From an uncultured bacterium (GTDB lineage Bacteria; Cyanobacteriota; Vampirovibrionia; Gastranaerophilales; Gastranaerophilaceae), in the NCBI GenBank assembly GCA_902776035.1, contig CACYOO010000009.1:1-64000 (forward strand): a stretch of 64,000 nt of DNA. Direction: 5' to 3'. The position numbers and the translations under genes were made by a program. The notes beneath the pieces were generated by a model. It had not been told where the DNA came from, ran no database searches, and saw only the letters and a program-made list of their open reading frames with translations. Shown here piece after piece: positions 1 through 9,481 of this stretch. Each line of letters starts with the position of its first letter. The stretch's first letter is position 1.

Positions 1-55
1 AGAAGCAGAAAAAGAAGGTATTAAAGATGCAACTCCTACATTCGGTTTAGCATAA
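1..55 (+). CDS. C-terminal end of an unidentified protein (partial)
   Basis: An open frame enters from the left edge and ends with TAA at 53-55; the last 17 residues read EAEKEGIKDATPTFGLA. Too little remains to name a family. A strong hairpin with a T-tract follows at 109-134, which supports this being the true 3' end of a plus-strand gene. Confidence 0.5.
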   Translation, partial: EAEKEGIKDATPTFGLA

Positions 56-108
56 TTCTTAAATAAGTTTTAAAATATAAAATCTCTCTCTCTCAATTTT
101 AAAGTTTT

Positions 109-134
109 ATCCTCCATTTTGGAGGATTTTTTTT
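109..134 (+). terminator. Rho-independent terminator
   Basis: A 7-bp stem (ATCCTCC/GGAGGAT) with loop ATTTT runs directly into a T-tract. It ends the gene entering from the left edge and lies just before the convergent end of the prepilin-like gene. Confidence 0.85.
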
Positions 135-150
135 GCTTAATTTTAATTAT

Positions 151-1035
151 TTATTGTTCAGAAGGGAAGCATGAGTTAACACTTGAATTCTTAGGAATTT
201 TATTTTTATGAAGTACATAAAAATATTTTAAATAAGAACAAGCCATAGGATCGAGTGTAGTTTTATCGCTTGCAACAGTTTTTATTCGGCCTGAATTAGA
301 GATTTTAAATATGAATTTGTCCGGAGTTTTGCATGCTGCATCATTTGCTAAAACTTTATACATACAGGATTTGTTTTTAGAATCTTTGCCATTGATATAT
401 ATAGTTATGTAGGAATCATTTGCCGTATAAAAATTATCTTCTATTTCCCAATAAACACCATCTGAAGTTGTTAATGTTACTTTATTATCTGACAGAGTTA
501 ATCCAATTGGATTTACTCTGTCTGCAAAACTGCATGCAAATTTAGATTTAGCATAATCTACATATGAATCTTTAATTTCATCTCCTGCAATTGTTTTTTT
601 AGTCCATTTATTGTCTTTGTAAGGAGTATATGCACTGACTGCTGTTTGAGTACACGCATCACCAAATGTTGCATCAACTTTTGCTCCTGCTGTATTTGTT
701 GCTCCATTTAAATCAATACCGGAATTTTTTAGGGCATCTACATTTATAGATGTATCTCTTAACCCTAAGCCCAATTCAATAATATTATATTGAGATAATT
801 TATCTCCGGAACTTGCTTTTTTTGTTGCAGATTCGTTTGTTACAAAAGGGTATAATTCAGTATCGTTTAATAGTTCTGATACAACTTTTCTTACCTTTGA
901 ATATGAATGTCTGTACAATACCATATCAACATCGGGTTTTGAATTTTTTAGTGCTATAACAGACAATGCTGCTAGTACGGCAACAATTCCTAAAACAATC
1001 AATGCTTCTGACATTGTAAATGCATTTTTTTTCAA
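151..1035 (-). CDS. Type IV prepilin-like protein (N-terminal methylation motif)
   Basis: A 294-aa protein starting with a short positive leader (MKKNA), then FTMSE and a hydrophobic helix of about 20 residues, which is the class III prepilin pattern. Glu at mature position 5 is kept, but the residue before the cleavage point is Ala rather than the usual Gly. The body is polar with several cysteines (around residues 127, 168, 226, 236, 267, 293), so a disulfide-bonded globular pseudopilin domain is likely. The start is TTG at 1033-1035, preceded by AGAGGT with a 5-nt spacer; no ATG fits. It should be processed by a PilD-type peptidase and placed in a type IV pilus or type II secretion pseudopilus. 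It stands alone, so the exact role is open. Confidence 0.75.
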   Translation of the reverse strand: MKKNAFTMSEALIVLGIVAVLAALSVIALKNSKPDVDMVLYRHSYSKVRKVVSELLNDTELYPFVTNESATKKASSGDKLSQYNIIELGLGLRDTSINVDALKNSGIDLNGATNTAGAKVDATFGDACTQTAVSAYTPYKDNKWTKKTIAGDEIKDSYVDYAKSKFACSFADRVNPIGLTLSDNKVTLTTSDGVYWEIEDNFYTANDSYITIYINGKDSKNKSCMYKVLANDAACKTPDKFIFKISNSGRIKTVASDKTTLDPMACSYLKYFYVLHKNKIPKNSSVNSCFPSEQ

Positions 1036-1091
1036 ATGGCACCTCTCTTATATATAGTATAATTTTACTACATATATGTAATTTTGTCCAA

Positions 1092-1319
1092 TTAGTATGT
1101 TTTGAGAAATTCTATGATATCTGAAGATTCATACATTGTAATATTTTTTTCACTGTCAAATAAAAATGGAACTTGCCTTTTTCCTCCCATTTCCATTAAA
1201 ACGGTAAGGTTTTTTTCTTCATTTATATCAAAAAGATTATAATTTAAATCAGTCGTTTTTAAAAAATCAATAACTTTTTTACAATATGGGCAAGTTGGTA
1301 AAATATATAAATTTATCAT
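1092..1319 (-). CDS. Glutaredoxin-like thiol oxidoreductase
   Basis: A 75-aa single thioredoxin-fold domain with the dithiol active site CPYC near the N-terminus (LPTCPYCKK) and the conserved QVPFLF cis-proline loop in the middle. The length matches a minimal glutaredoxin (about 75-85 aa). It probably reduces protein disulfides or mixed glutathione disulfides in the cytoplasm; the glutathione-binding C-terminal half is shortened, so another thiol could be the partner. AAAGGAA lies upstream of ATG at a good distance. It is monocistronic as far as can be seen. Confidence 0.85.
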   Translation of the reverse strand: MINLYILPTCPYCKKVIDFLKTTDLNYNLFDINEEKNLTVLMEMGGKRQVPFLFDSEKNITMYESSDIIEFLKTY

Positions 1320-1386
1320 TGTTTATTCCTTTCTTACTTATAATTTGATAAATTTATATGTTTGTCAATTAACCGATTATATAGTA

Positions 1387-2238
1387 TTAGTATAATTGTT
1401 CAAGTGCAGCAATTTTCATGGTTTGAGTATCGGGCATTTTTCCTGTCCAAATTTCAAGTGCTTTAGCCCCTTGATTAATAAGCATATCAAGTCCAGATAC
1501 AGTTTCTAAGCCCAATTGTTCAGCGGCTTGTAAAAATAAAGTTTTTACAGGATTATAAATCACATCATATACAATTGTATCTTTTTTAAGTTCACTCATT
1601 ATATTAAATGGTATAGGGCTCATATCTGCAGAGTGTCCTCTCATACCGATTGGAGTACAATTTACAAGGATATTAATGTTTTGTAAATCGGGTATTCTTT
1701 GTAATTGATAATTGTTGAATGTTATCTCAGGAAAAGATTCTCTCATTGAATTAATCATTTGAGCAGAATTAATAATATTTCTTGAATAATAATTTATAAT
1801 TTTTATTCCTGCCTGTATTAAACCGACAGTGGCAGCTCTTGCTGCTCCTCCCGTACCTATTATACCTGCAGTTTTACCGCTTAGTCGATTAGGATTTTTA
1901 ATAGCAGATCTAAATCCGTAAATGTCAGTGTTGTATCCGTAAAAACTTTTATCAGGCATAATTTTTACAGTATTTGCACATCCTGCTATATTTGCACTTT
2001 CGTCTATTTCATCTAAAAATAATGATATAGGTACTTTTAAAGGAATAGTAACGTTAAACCCATCGTAATTATTAACTTTTAAATATTTTACTCTTTCGAC
2101 TAAATCATCAGGAGGTGTTTCCAGAATTTCATAAGTACCTGTTTCACCGATACTTTTAAATCCTGCTTGTTGAATTATAGCAGAAAGAGAGTGTCCTAAA
2201 GGATAACCTATGAGTGCAAGTTTAACCATTTTCTTCAA
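1387..2238 (-). CDS. aroE: Shikimate dehydrogenase
   Basis: Catalyses NADPH-dependent reduction of 3-dehydroshikimate to shikimate in aromatic amino-acid synthesis. The 283-aa length is typical. The N-terminal substrate motif GYPLGHSLS is present, as are the catalytic Lys region (NVTIPLK) and the NADP-binding GTGGAARA loop followed by NYYSRN. The C-terminal GLDMLINQGAKALEIWTG is the standard family ending. The gene overlaps the 3' end of topA; an internal ATG at 2227-2229 (MVKLA) would shorten the overlap and is equally likely as start. It is last in the dprA-topA-aroE run. Confidence 0.95.
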   Translation of the reverse strand: MKKMVKLALIGYPLGHSLSAIIQQAGFKSIGETGTYEILETPPDDLVERVKYLKVNNYDGFNVTIPLKVPISLFLDEIDESANIAGCANTVKIMPDKSFYGYNTDIYGFRSAIKNPNRLSGKTAGIIGTGGAARAATVGLIQAGIKIINYYSRNIINSAQMINSMRESFPEITFNNYQLQRIPDLQNINILVNCTPIGMRGHSADMSPIPFNIMSELKKDTIVYDVIYNPVKTLFLQAAEQLGLETVSGLDMLINQGAKALEIWTGKMPDTQTMKIAALEQLY

Positions 2239-4549
2239 GCTCCTTTGAATATTTACAAGTTTTTGATGAACATTCTATGAATGTTCCCTTCTTAAGAATT
2301 TTTTTTACTAATAAAGAACCGCAATCAGGACATATATCTCCTGTAGGTTCGTTCCATAATACAAAATCACAGTCAGGATAATTACCGCATCCGTAAAATA
2401 CTTTTCCGTATTTAGATTTTCTTTGTACAATTTCAGCATTATTACATTTTGGACATTTTACTCCTGTTGAAACTATAACACGCTTACGATTTTTACAGCT
2501 TTCGTTTGTGCATTCCATATATTTACCGTAAGGCCCTACTTTATATATCATATCAGAATTGCATTTTTCACATTTTTCTTCACAAATCTCAGGTTCTGAT
2601 TTAACATCTTCCGGTTTTGTATTTAATGGCATCATTGTTTTACAGTCAGGATAGCCGGAACAGCCCAAAAATTGTGTGCCAAATCTGCTTGTTCTTATAA
2701 CCATTTTTTTACCGCAATTAGGACATATAACATCACTTTCAAGATTTATTTTTTGCATGTTTTGTTTTGCATCAGTTACGGTTTTTACAAATGGTGTATA
2801 AAAATCTTTTAATACGTCATTCCATACAGCTTTTTTTTCAGCTATATCGTCAAGTTTCAATTCCATACCTGCTGTAAAATCATAGTCCATTATAGTTTTG
2901 AAATGTTCTACAAGTTGTTTTGACAATGTTCTGCCCAAAAGTGTAGGTGCTAGTGCCTTTTCTATTTTTTCAACATAACCTTTTGTTTGAATTTTTGTAA
3001 TAATAGGTGCATACGTTGACGGTCTGCCTATTCCGTGTTCTTCTAATGCCTTTACAAGTGATGCCTCACTATATCTTGGTGGTGGTGAGGTGAAATGCTG
3101 TTTTGGTTCTACAGCTTTACAATTTAATTCATCTTTTGCTTTCATTTCAGGAATAGAATTTTTAATAGTTTCATCTTCATCTGAATAAAGTTTCAAAAAT
3201 CCGTCAAATAAAACAGTGCTAGTACCTGCTTTTAATAAGTAATCACCTGCTGTTATATCAATAGAAGTATTAGCAATTATGGCATTACGCATTTGAGATG
3301 CCATAAATCTGTTCCAAATAAGATTATATAGTCGATATTGTTCTGATGTTAAATATTCTTTTATACTTTGTGGTGTCTTATCAGGATATGACGGTCTTAT
3401 AGCTTCATGAGCATCCTGAACGTTTTTTCCATCTGCTTTTGTATATATATTAGGAGTTTCCGGATAATATTTCTCTCCATAATTTTCTGTTATAAAATTT
3501 TTTGCTGCTTCTGTTGCATCGTCTGATATACGTACAGAGTCTGTTCTCATATAAGTTATTAGTCCGACTGCACCTGATGAACCAAGTTCTATACCTTCGT
3601 AAAGTTTTTGTGCAATCTGCATTGTTTTAGCAACACCATAACCCAACTTTGAAGATGCTTCCCTTTGTAATGTAGAGGTTATAAAAGGTGGTGCCGGCTT
3701 ACGTGAGGTTTCACGTTTTGCAACTTTTGATACAGTATATTTTGTTGATTTATCTTTTAAATAAGATGTTATTTCATTCGCTTCCTGCTCATTATGTATT
3801 TCAATTTTTTTATCTTTATATTTTTGAAGTTCTGCCTCAAATCTTTTGCCCTCTTTTTCAAGATTTGCAGTAATTGTCCAATACTCTACAGGTGTAAATG
3901 CTTCAATTTCATCTTCTCGTTCACATATCATTCTGAGTGCTACAGATTGAACTCTACCGGCAGACAGATGATAATTTCTTAATTTTTCCCATAAAATCGG
4001 GCTAATTTTATAACCTACCAATCTGTCCAAAATTTGCCTTGTCTGTTGAGCTTTAACTTTGTCAAGGTCTATATCTCTTGGCGTTTCTACAGCGTGTTTT
4101 ACTGCTTTAGGTGTTATTTCATTAAATTCAATTCTTTGAACTTTATCGTCATCTACATCAAGTACCTGTCTTACATGCCATGCAATAGCTTCTCCTTCTC
4201 GGTCAGGATCGGATGCAAGATAAACTTTATCACTTTTTTTTGCAAGCTCGTTTAATTTTGCTACAACTTTTTTCTTTTCAGGTATAACTATAAAACTCGG
4301 CTTAAAATCATTAGCAACATCAAAACCTAAAACATTTTTAGGAAAATCTCTTATATGTCCGTAGCTTGCTTCAATGATATATTTATCTCCTAAAATCTTT
4401 TTTATCGTTTTGGATTTAGCAGGAGATTCGACTATTACAAGTGCTTTACCATTATTTTTTTCTGTTTTTGACGATGTGCTTTTTTTAGTTTTTTTTACAG
4501 TAGAACTTTTTTTCTTTGTAGTTTCTTTTTTAGTTAATGTTTTTGGCAT
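2222..4549 (-). CDS. topA: DNA topoisomerase I (type IA)
   Basis: Relaxes negative supercoils by single-strand passage. The 775-aa protein has a Lys/Ser/Thr-rich N-terminal tail of about 35 residues, then the TOPRIM domain (KALVIVESPAKSKT, and the acidic DPDREGE motif), the type IA core with the active-site Tyr in GLITYMRTDS, and four C-terminal CxxC...C-type zinc ribbons between about residue 610 and 765. The family usually has three or four such ribbons. The basic tail is unusual and may bind DNA. It follows dprA by 6 nt and overlaps aroE, so these three are probably one operon. Confidence 0.97.
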   Translation of the reverse strand: MPKTLTKKETTKKKSSTVKKTKKSTSSKTEKNNGKALVIVESPAKSKTIKKILGDKYIIEASYGHIRDFPKNVLGFDVANDFKPSFIVIPEKKKVVAKLNELAKKSDKVYLASDPDREGEAIAWHVRQVLDVDDDKVQRIEFNEITPKAVKHAVETPRDIDLDKVKAQQTRQILDRLVGYKISPILWEKLRNYHLSAGRVQSVALRMICEREDEIEAFTPVEYWTITANLEKEGKRFEAELQKYKDKKIEIHNEQEANEITSYLKDKSTKYTVSKVAKRETSRKPAPPFITSTLQREASSKLGYGVAKTMQIAQKLYEGIELGSSGAVGLITYMRTDSVRISDDATEAAKNFITENYGEKYYPETPNIYTKADGKNVQDAHEAIRPSYPDKTPQSIKEYLTSEQYRLYNLIWNRFMASQMRNAIIANTSIDITAGDYLLKAGTSTVLFDGFLKLYSDEDETIKNSIPEMKAKDELNCKAVEPKQHFTSPPPRYSEASLVKALEEHGIGRPSTYAPIITKIQTKGYVEKIEKALAPTLLGRTLSKQLVEHFKTIMDYDFTAGMELKLDDIAEKKAVWNDVLKDFYTPFVKTVTDAKQNMQKINLESDVICPNCGKKMVIRTSRFGTQFLGCSGYPDCKTMMPLNTKPEDVKSEPEICEEKCEKCNSDMIYKVGPYGKYMECTNESCKNRKRVIVSTGVKCPKCNNAEIVQRKSKYGKVFYGCGNYPDCDFVLWNEPTGDICPDCGSLLVKKILKKGTFIECSSKTCKYSKELEENG

Positions 4550-4555
4550 ATTATT

Positions 4556-5650
4556 TTAAGACCTTGTGTACTTATCACTATCAACTTGTTTTATTATGCC
4601 CTTAAGCTCTAATGTTGTCAAGTTAGTCAATAAAATTTCCGTAGAAATTTTTGTTTCTAATTGTATTTTATCAAAGTTTTTAGGTTCTATATCAATTGAT
4701 TTTAATATTAGTAGTTCATCTTCCGTACAATCATCAAAATTTAGTTTTTGCTGTATTGGCTCTTTTATTTCCCAATTTAATGCTTCTAATATATCTTGAC
4801 CTGATGTTACAAGTGTTGCACCATTTTTTAGTAATTTGTATATTCCCTCTGTGTTTTTATTTGTTATAGCTCCGGGTATGCACATTAATTCTCTGTTTTG
4901 TTCTAATGTAAGATTAGCACTGATTATAGCACCACTTTTTAAAGCTGCTTCTGCTACAACAGTACCGTAACTTAATCCCGTTATAATCCTGTTTCTTGCC
5001 GGAAAATGGAATTGTAAAGGTTGAATATTAGGGTAATACTCAGTTATAATTGCACCATAGCCGTTTTCAATTTCTTTATAAAGTTGTTTGTTACTTTCCG
5101 GATATACAAAATCAAATCCGCTTGCAATCACACCTATTGTTTTTAAATTATTTTCTATTGCCGATTTATGTGATGTTGTATCAATTCCTGCTGCTAAACC
5201 TGAAACTATACAGATATCAGTGTTTGCCAATTCTTTTATTATTTTTTGAAGTGATAATTTTCCTGTTGTACTTGCACGTCTTGAACCGACAAAGGCGACT
5301 GTTTTTTGTAAATTACATGTATTCAAATCTCCCTTTATATATAATACCGCAGGAGCATCAGGAATGTTTTTTAACATTTCAGGATAATCTGAACTTTCGT
5401 ATGTAAGTATTTGTATATTTTTATTTAAAACATTATCATAAATTTTGTCTAAATCAAGTTCATTTCGTTTTCTTATGAATGTTTCAAGCGTTTTTGTTCT
5501 TATATTTACAATATCTTTAATGTCAGATAAATCAGAATTATATACTTTTTCTATATCGTTATTAAAATGACTGTAAAGGGTTAAAATAAAACTGCTGTTT
5601 ATTTCTTCAATACTTGATAAACCTGTCCAATACTTTATATTGTCCGTCAT
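4556..5650 (-). CDS. dprA: DNA processing protein DprA/Smf
   Basis: A 364-aa DprA. The Rossmann-like core shows VAFVGSRRAS and IVSGLAAGIDTTSHK, the two hallmark motifs, followed by the HFPARNRIITGLS segment. The last 60-70 residues look like the winged-helix DML1-like domain. DprA loads RecA on incoming single-stranded DNA during natural transformation; together with the prepilin-like gene it hints at competence, but no com genes are visible here. It lies 2 nt from the TPR gene upstream and 6 nt from topA downstream. Confidence 0.95.
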   Translation of the reverse strand: MTDNIKYWTGLSSIEEINSSFILTLYSHFNNDIEKVYNSDLSDIKDIVNIRTKTLETFIRKRNELDLDKIYDNVLNKNIQILTYESSDYPEMLKNIPDAPAVLYIKGDLNTCNLQKTVAFVGSRRASTTGKLSLQKIIKELANTDICIVSGLAAGIDTTSHKSAIENNLKTIGVIASGFDFVYPESNKQLYKEIENGYGAIITEYYPNIQPLQFHFPARNRIITGLSYGTVVAEAALKSGAIISANLTLEQNRELMCIPGAITNKNTEGIYKLLKNGATLVTSGQDILEALNWEIKEPIQQKLNFDDCTEDELLILKSIDIEPKNFDKIQLETKISTEILLTNLTTLELKGIIKQVDSDKYTRS

Positions 5651-5652
5651 AA

Positions 5653-6414
5653 TTATTTTTTAATCCTGTTGAGTAAATTATTAATTGTTTTATTTTCTTC
5701 TTCTGTTAAATCAAATTTTAAATATTCTTCAAAATACTCAATAGCATCAGACATATTGCCTCTAGCCATAAATAACATTCCAAGTTTTTTTAAAACAGGG
5801 TAAAATTTGTTGTCTAAAGCTTCTGTTTTTAAATAATTTGAAATCGCTTTATCAATTTCATCATTTGCTTCGTAAGCTTGTCCAAGATAATAATATATAA
5901 ATCCACTATTGTCTTTGTATTCTGCGGCATTTTCAAAGTTGCATATAGCTGCTTCCCAATTGCCAAGTTCAAAATATGCACGTCCTAAATCATAATAAGC
6001 ATCATAATTTTCCGGCTCTTTATCTAAAATATATTCCAATTCATCAATTGCTAAATCAACTTGAGCATCATCCATAAGCATTCTTGCTAAATAGTGAGGT
6101 ATTACAGTGTTATCAGGTATTCTCTGTTCACCTGCTCTTAAGCATTCTATTGCCCTTTCAACTTCACCTTTTTTGTAATACGTATCAGACATATTTAAAT
6201 AAACTTGAGGTAATTCATGATTTAACTCTAATGCTTTGTTAAAATATTTTTCAGCATTTTCATATTGAGCAAGATTTGAATATGATACGGCAATGTTGTT
6301 ATATATTTCAGCACTTTCTTCTTCGTGTTCTAAAACAATATTAAAAGCATCAATTGCCTCATTATACTTTTTTTCATTAAATAATTTTAAAGCTTTATCT
6401 AAATATTCACTCAT
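5653..6414 (-). CDS. TPR-repeat protein
   Basis: A 253-aa protein made almost entirely of tetratricopeptide repeats of 34 residues (about six or seven), e.g. the YNNIAVSYSNLAQYENAEKYFNKALEL pattern of alternating small and large residues. No signal peptide or membrane helix is seen, so it is probably a cytoplasmic scaffold. It overlaps the lptA-like gene by 1 nt and precedes dprA by 2 nt, so it is translated as part of the same operon; its partner cannot be named from sequence. Confidence 0.85.
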   Translation of the reverse strand: MSEYLDKALKLFNEKKYNEAIDAFNIVLEHEEESAEIYNNIAVSYSNLAQYENAEKYFNKALELNHELPQVYLNMSDTYYKKGEVERAIECLRAGEQRIPDNTVIPHYLARMLMDDAQVDLAIDELEYILDKEPENYDAYYDLGRAYFELGNWEAAICNFENAAEYKDNSGFIYYYLGQAYEANDEIDKAISNYLKTEALDNKFYPVLKKLGMLFMARGNMSDAIEYFEEYLKFDLTEEENKTINNLLNRIKK

Positions 6415-7415
6415 TATTCTTCTTCATCTTCCTCATTTTGTTTCTTAGAATTGTCCTCTGTTACAGACAACGATTTTATGTTTTTAATAACAGTTCTTGT
6501 ATTACCTTCTGCTACAAAATCTTTCGGTTTTAAAATCATTTTAATTTTATCAGCATAAATGGTTTTATCATTTTGATTAATCATAGAACGTCCTGAGAAA
6601 TAAATTTCATTAAATTGGTTTGTTTTTTTATCAGGAAAAACACTTAATTTAGGGCCTTTTGCGTAATAATCGTCAAACCATACCTGTACATTTCCGCCAC
6701 TTGTAAATACATTATCTTTCTTTGTATATTGTTGAAATCTTGCTTTTATTGTTAGAGGTTTTCCATCTTCCATTTCAGTATGCGACATAGTGTTACCCTC
6801 TGCAAATATTTCCTCTTTTACTGTATCGTACATAAAGTGGTCTGCTGTTGCATTATGTACTTTTTCTTTAATTTTTGCATGTCCGTATAAATCAATCTTT
6901 TTTAAATCACCTTTATTGTTTGTTTTTATTACCGCTTTATCTGAAAAAGTGTCTAAATCCTGATACTTAATAATAACTCCGCCAAGAGCTGTCATAACAT
7001 TTGTTTTTGTGTCATAAATTTGTGTGTCAGCAGTTATGACAGCAAGAGGTGTTTTACCGTCTGAAATGATTGTTTGAGCATCACCTTCAGCTTTTATGAC
7101 TTTTGTTATTAATGACATTTTTAAAATATTGGCTTTTACTTCTTGTTTTTTATTATTTTGAACCTGATAAGCATAGGGTTTGTCGTAAAAAGTTGCAGTA
7201 TCAAGCTTGTTATCTTTTGTTAAAGTTATATCTGCTTTATCACTGTGTATATTTACATCGTCAAGCGTAACTTTTACATTGTCTTTAAAATTAATTTTAT
7301 TCTCTTTTTCGTTATAACTTTGTATTTTTGAATCAATAATAAGGTCTGATGCCGTTGCAACAGTTCCTAATATTAAAAATATAGTTAATATTAATATCAA
7401 ATTACGTTTTACCAT
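6414..7415 (-). CDS. LptA/OstA-like LPS transport periplasmic protein
   Basis: A 333-aa protein with an N-terminal signal sequence (hydrophobic stretch at residues 5-23) and repeated OstA/LptA beta-jellyroll strands, with recurring A-D-x-x-x-Y-D and A-E-G-x-x patterns (e.g. AEGDAQTI, AEGNTMSH, AEGNTRTV). LptA bridges the periplasm and carries LPS from LptC to LptD. It is longer than enterobacterial LptA (about 185 aa), consistent with a multi-repeat version. It overlaps the lptC gene by 7 nt, the expected partner. The acidic C-terminal tail (EEDEEE) is unusual. Confidence 0.8.
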   Translation of the reverse strand: MVKRNLILILTIFLILGTVATASDLIIDSKIQSYNEKENKINFKDNVKVTLDDVNIHSDKADITLTKDNKLDTATFYDKPYAYQVQNNKKQEVKANILKMSLITKVIKAEGDAQTIISDGKTPLAVITADTQIYDTKTNVMTALGGVIIKYQDLDTFSDKAVIKTNNKGDLKKIDLYGHAKIKEKVHNATADHFMYDTVKEEIFAEGNTMSHTEMEDGKPLTIKARFQQYTKKDNVFTSGGNVQVWFDDYYAKGPKLSVFPDKKTNQFNEIYFSGRSMINQNDKTIYADKIKMILKPKDFVAEGNTRTVIKNIKSLSVTEDNSKKQNEEDEEE

Positions 7416-8056
7416 TTGAATAAACTCCCCTTTTTTGCTTTACCGTTTTTGTCAAATATTTTTGATACAGAATGTCCTTTTAATGTAAATCTGTCATAAT
7501 TAGGACTTATTATAACTTTATCCCCAACGGCTAAAAGTTCGTCATCCTTATTAATGCTTACATTACCCTCTGCTATAATAGGTTTATCTGAGCCGGACCA
7601 AACAAGTCGGTCGCATTTTAAGTATATTCCGTCTTTTATAACTATAAATGTCTTATTATATAGTATAATCTGTTTTTTATTTTCATTGTATGTAGCTCTC
7701 GATGATTCGAAACTCATAGCTACTTCATTGTTTTTATAGAAATTTCCTATAACACTTGTTAAAAGTGCTACTTTTACATCACTGTCGTATGTGCCTGATT
7801 CACCATAAATTTCCCAATATTTTTGTTCGTTTCTGGTTTCGGTTAAAATCATACTTGAAACATCAACTTCCTGTTTATTAGCTCCTGTTTTAACTTGAGA
7901 ACGATTAAAACCGGTTGTTAAAAAATCAGCACTTAAAAATGACCACAAGAATATCCCTAATAATACAAGAAAACTAATGAGATATGCCTTTTTACGAGCA
8001 TTCATCTCCTTAACTTTCTTCCAATAAACTGCTATTCTTAATAACCTTTGTTTCAT
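7409..8056 (-). CDS. lptC: LptC-like LPS export protein
   Basis: A 215-aa protein with one N-terminal membrane anchor (around residues 27-45), then an LptC-type beta domain with W-x-I-Y-G-E-S-G-T-Y, close to the family consensus W-x-L-x-A-x-x-A-x-Y. LptC is the inner-membrane bitopic partner that receives LPS from LptBFG and hands it to LptA, encoded immediately downstream with an overlap. The start ATG has no Shine-Dalgarno sequence but lies exactly 6 nt behind TGATAAAAT, suggesting a leaderless transcript and an operon promoter here. Confidence 0.82.
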   Translation of the reverse strand: MKQRLLRIAVYWKKVKEMNARKKAYLISFLVLLGIFLWSFLSADFLTTGFNRSQVKTGANKQEVDVSSMILTETRNEQKYWEIYGESGTYDSDVKVALLTSVIGNFYKNNEVAMSFESSRATYNENKKQIILYNKTFIVIKDGIYLKCDRLVWSGSDKPIIAEGNVSINKDDELLAVGDKVIISPNYDRFTLKGHSVSKIFDKNGKAKKGSLFKW

Positions 8057-8071
8057 ATATAAATTTTATCA
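8057..8071 (-). promoter_or_regulatory. Extended -10 promoter of lptC, leaderless geometry
   Basis: On the minus strand TGA-TAAAAT is followed by 6 nt and then the lptC ATG. The expected transcription start falls at or next to the A of ATG. No good -35 is seen, as is usual with extended -10 promoters. Confidence 0.5.
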
Positions 8072-8155
8072 CGAATTATGTTTAATTTAAGTTTTACAAA
8101 TTCAATGTTAAGTTTTTTTTAAATAAATATTTTGTCAAGTGTGAAGTGAACAATG

Positions 8156-8181
8156 TCATTCTGCACATGCGTTCAGAATGA
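8156..8181. repeat. Short palindrome TCATTCTG/CAGAATGA
   Basis: A perfect 8-bp inverted repeat with a 10-nt loop lies directly behind the O-antigen ligase stop codon. The arm sequence (GTCATTCTG) matches the end of a palindromic repeat widespread in bacterial genomes, so this may be a decayed copy; it may also help end the ligase transcript. Confidence 0.45.
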
Positions 8182-9480
8182 TTATAAAACTCTTATGATT
8201 GCCGCCATTGTCCAGAAGATTACATGTATTTGCGGTCTGAAAAATACGGTATCTACCATTCCATGTGTCATTAATCCGATGATTGATACAAAACAGCAAG
8301 ATGCAAATATTATATTTTTAGTATCATCAGAGTTTTTAATGTATTCCCAGCCCTTTACAAGTATAAGTAATAAAAAAGCTACAAATGAAATCAATGCAAA
8401 AATACCGCTTTCAACAGCCGTTTCAAGATAGATATTGTATGCACTCAAAGCATCAAAACCCGTTTTCATATACAAACCGTATACTTCTCTAAAATTTTGG
8501 TTTCCCAAACCAATACCTAAAAGCCAATTGTCTTTAAACATTTCTATGCAGGAATTATATACGTTAAATCTAAATGAATTTGAACTATCTGTTCTCATCA
8601 TAAAGATTGATAAAACCCTTGCCCTAAGTGCAGATACTGAAAATATAAAAGCTGTACCTAAAACAAATAATCCGGCAACTACTGATTTATATAAGTTTTT
8701 ATAATTTTCTTTAAAAAATCCGTATCCAAGAATAATCAAGGTAACAAATATTGCAAAAAGAGCTATATATGCTCCTCTGCATCCTGATGCAAAAACTGCA
8801 TAAATACTCAACAAAAGTAATATCGAAAGCAAGCCGGTATTTATATATCGTTTATAATATGTTTCATGTGCTAATGATGCCATTAATGCTGGAATTGCTG
8901 CAATCATATAACCGCCATATAAATTGGGATTAAGTGGTTTTAATGTTCCATAAACTCTTGATATTATTTGTTCAGGGTTAAGATAGCTTGTATCCTGCCA
9001 GGTTGAAATTTCTTCTGGTCTTATTATAGATTGCAAAAAACCCTGTAACGCTTCATAAGAAACACAGCCCGTTATGGTTAATATTATCCACCAAATTTTG
9101 TCTTTATTATTCTTTAAATATTGAACTAACGATACATAGAAACCCAGATATATAACGTATTTTAAAAATCCGTGAAAACTTTGTGCAAATAAAGACGAAC
9201 CAAAAAGAGTTATTATAACAATCATAAAATAAACTAACAGCCATAAATCAGTTTTATTATATTCAATAGTTTCATTTGGTTTTACTAATAATTTAACAGC
9301 TGTTAAAAAGATTGTAATTGTTGCAAACATTCCGATGAGGTTTGATTGTGCAAAAACGGATACTACAAACACCATAAGTATTGAAAATAAAATTATTTTA
9401 TCAATACTTTTCATTATAATACTGTTGTTATAAAGATATTCGAATTTATCTTGTGAAAATTTTAAAAACCTGTTTATCAT
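8182..9480 (-). CDS. O-antigen ligase / Wzy-type polymerase family membrane protein
   Basis: A 432-aa polytopic membrane protein with about ten hydrophobic helices and one large periplasmic loop (about residues 135-190) carrying WQDTSYLNPEQ. The Wzy_C signature region is visible as SGCRGAYIALF and later LLGIGLGNQNF. Such proteins join O-antigen to lipid A-core (WaaL) or polymerise repeat units (Wzy); sequence alone does not decide. It abuts the DUF4330-like gene (1-nt gap) and lies between the heptose-kinase-like gene and lptC, which favours LPS assembly. Confidence 0.8.
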   Translation of the reverse strand: MINRFLKFSQDKFEYLYNNSIIMKSIDKIILFSILMVFVVSVFAQSNLIGMFATITIFLTAVKLLVKPNETIEYNKTDLWLLVYFMIVIITLFGSSLFAQSFHGFLKYVIYLGFYVSLVQYLKNNKDKIWWIILTITGCVSYEALQGFLQSIIRPEEISTWQDTSYLNPEQIISRVYGTLKPLNPNLYGGYMIAAIPALMASLAHETYYKRYINTGLLSILLLLSIYAVFASGCRGAYIALFAIFVTLIILGYGFFKENYKNLYKSVVAGLFVLGTAFIFSVSALRARVLSIFMMRTDSSNSFRFNVYNSCIEMFKDNWLLGIGLGNQNFREVYGLYMKTGFDALSAYNIYLETAVESGIFALISFVAFLLLILVKGWEYIKNSDDTKNIIFASCCFVSIIGLMTHGMVDTVFFRPQIHVIFWTMAAIIRVL

Positions 9481-9481
9481 T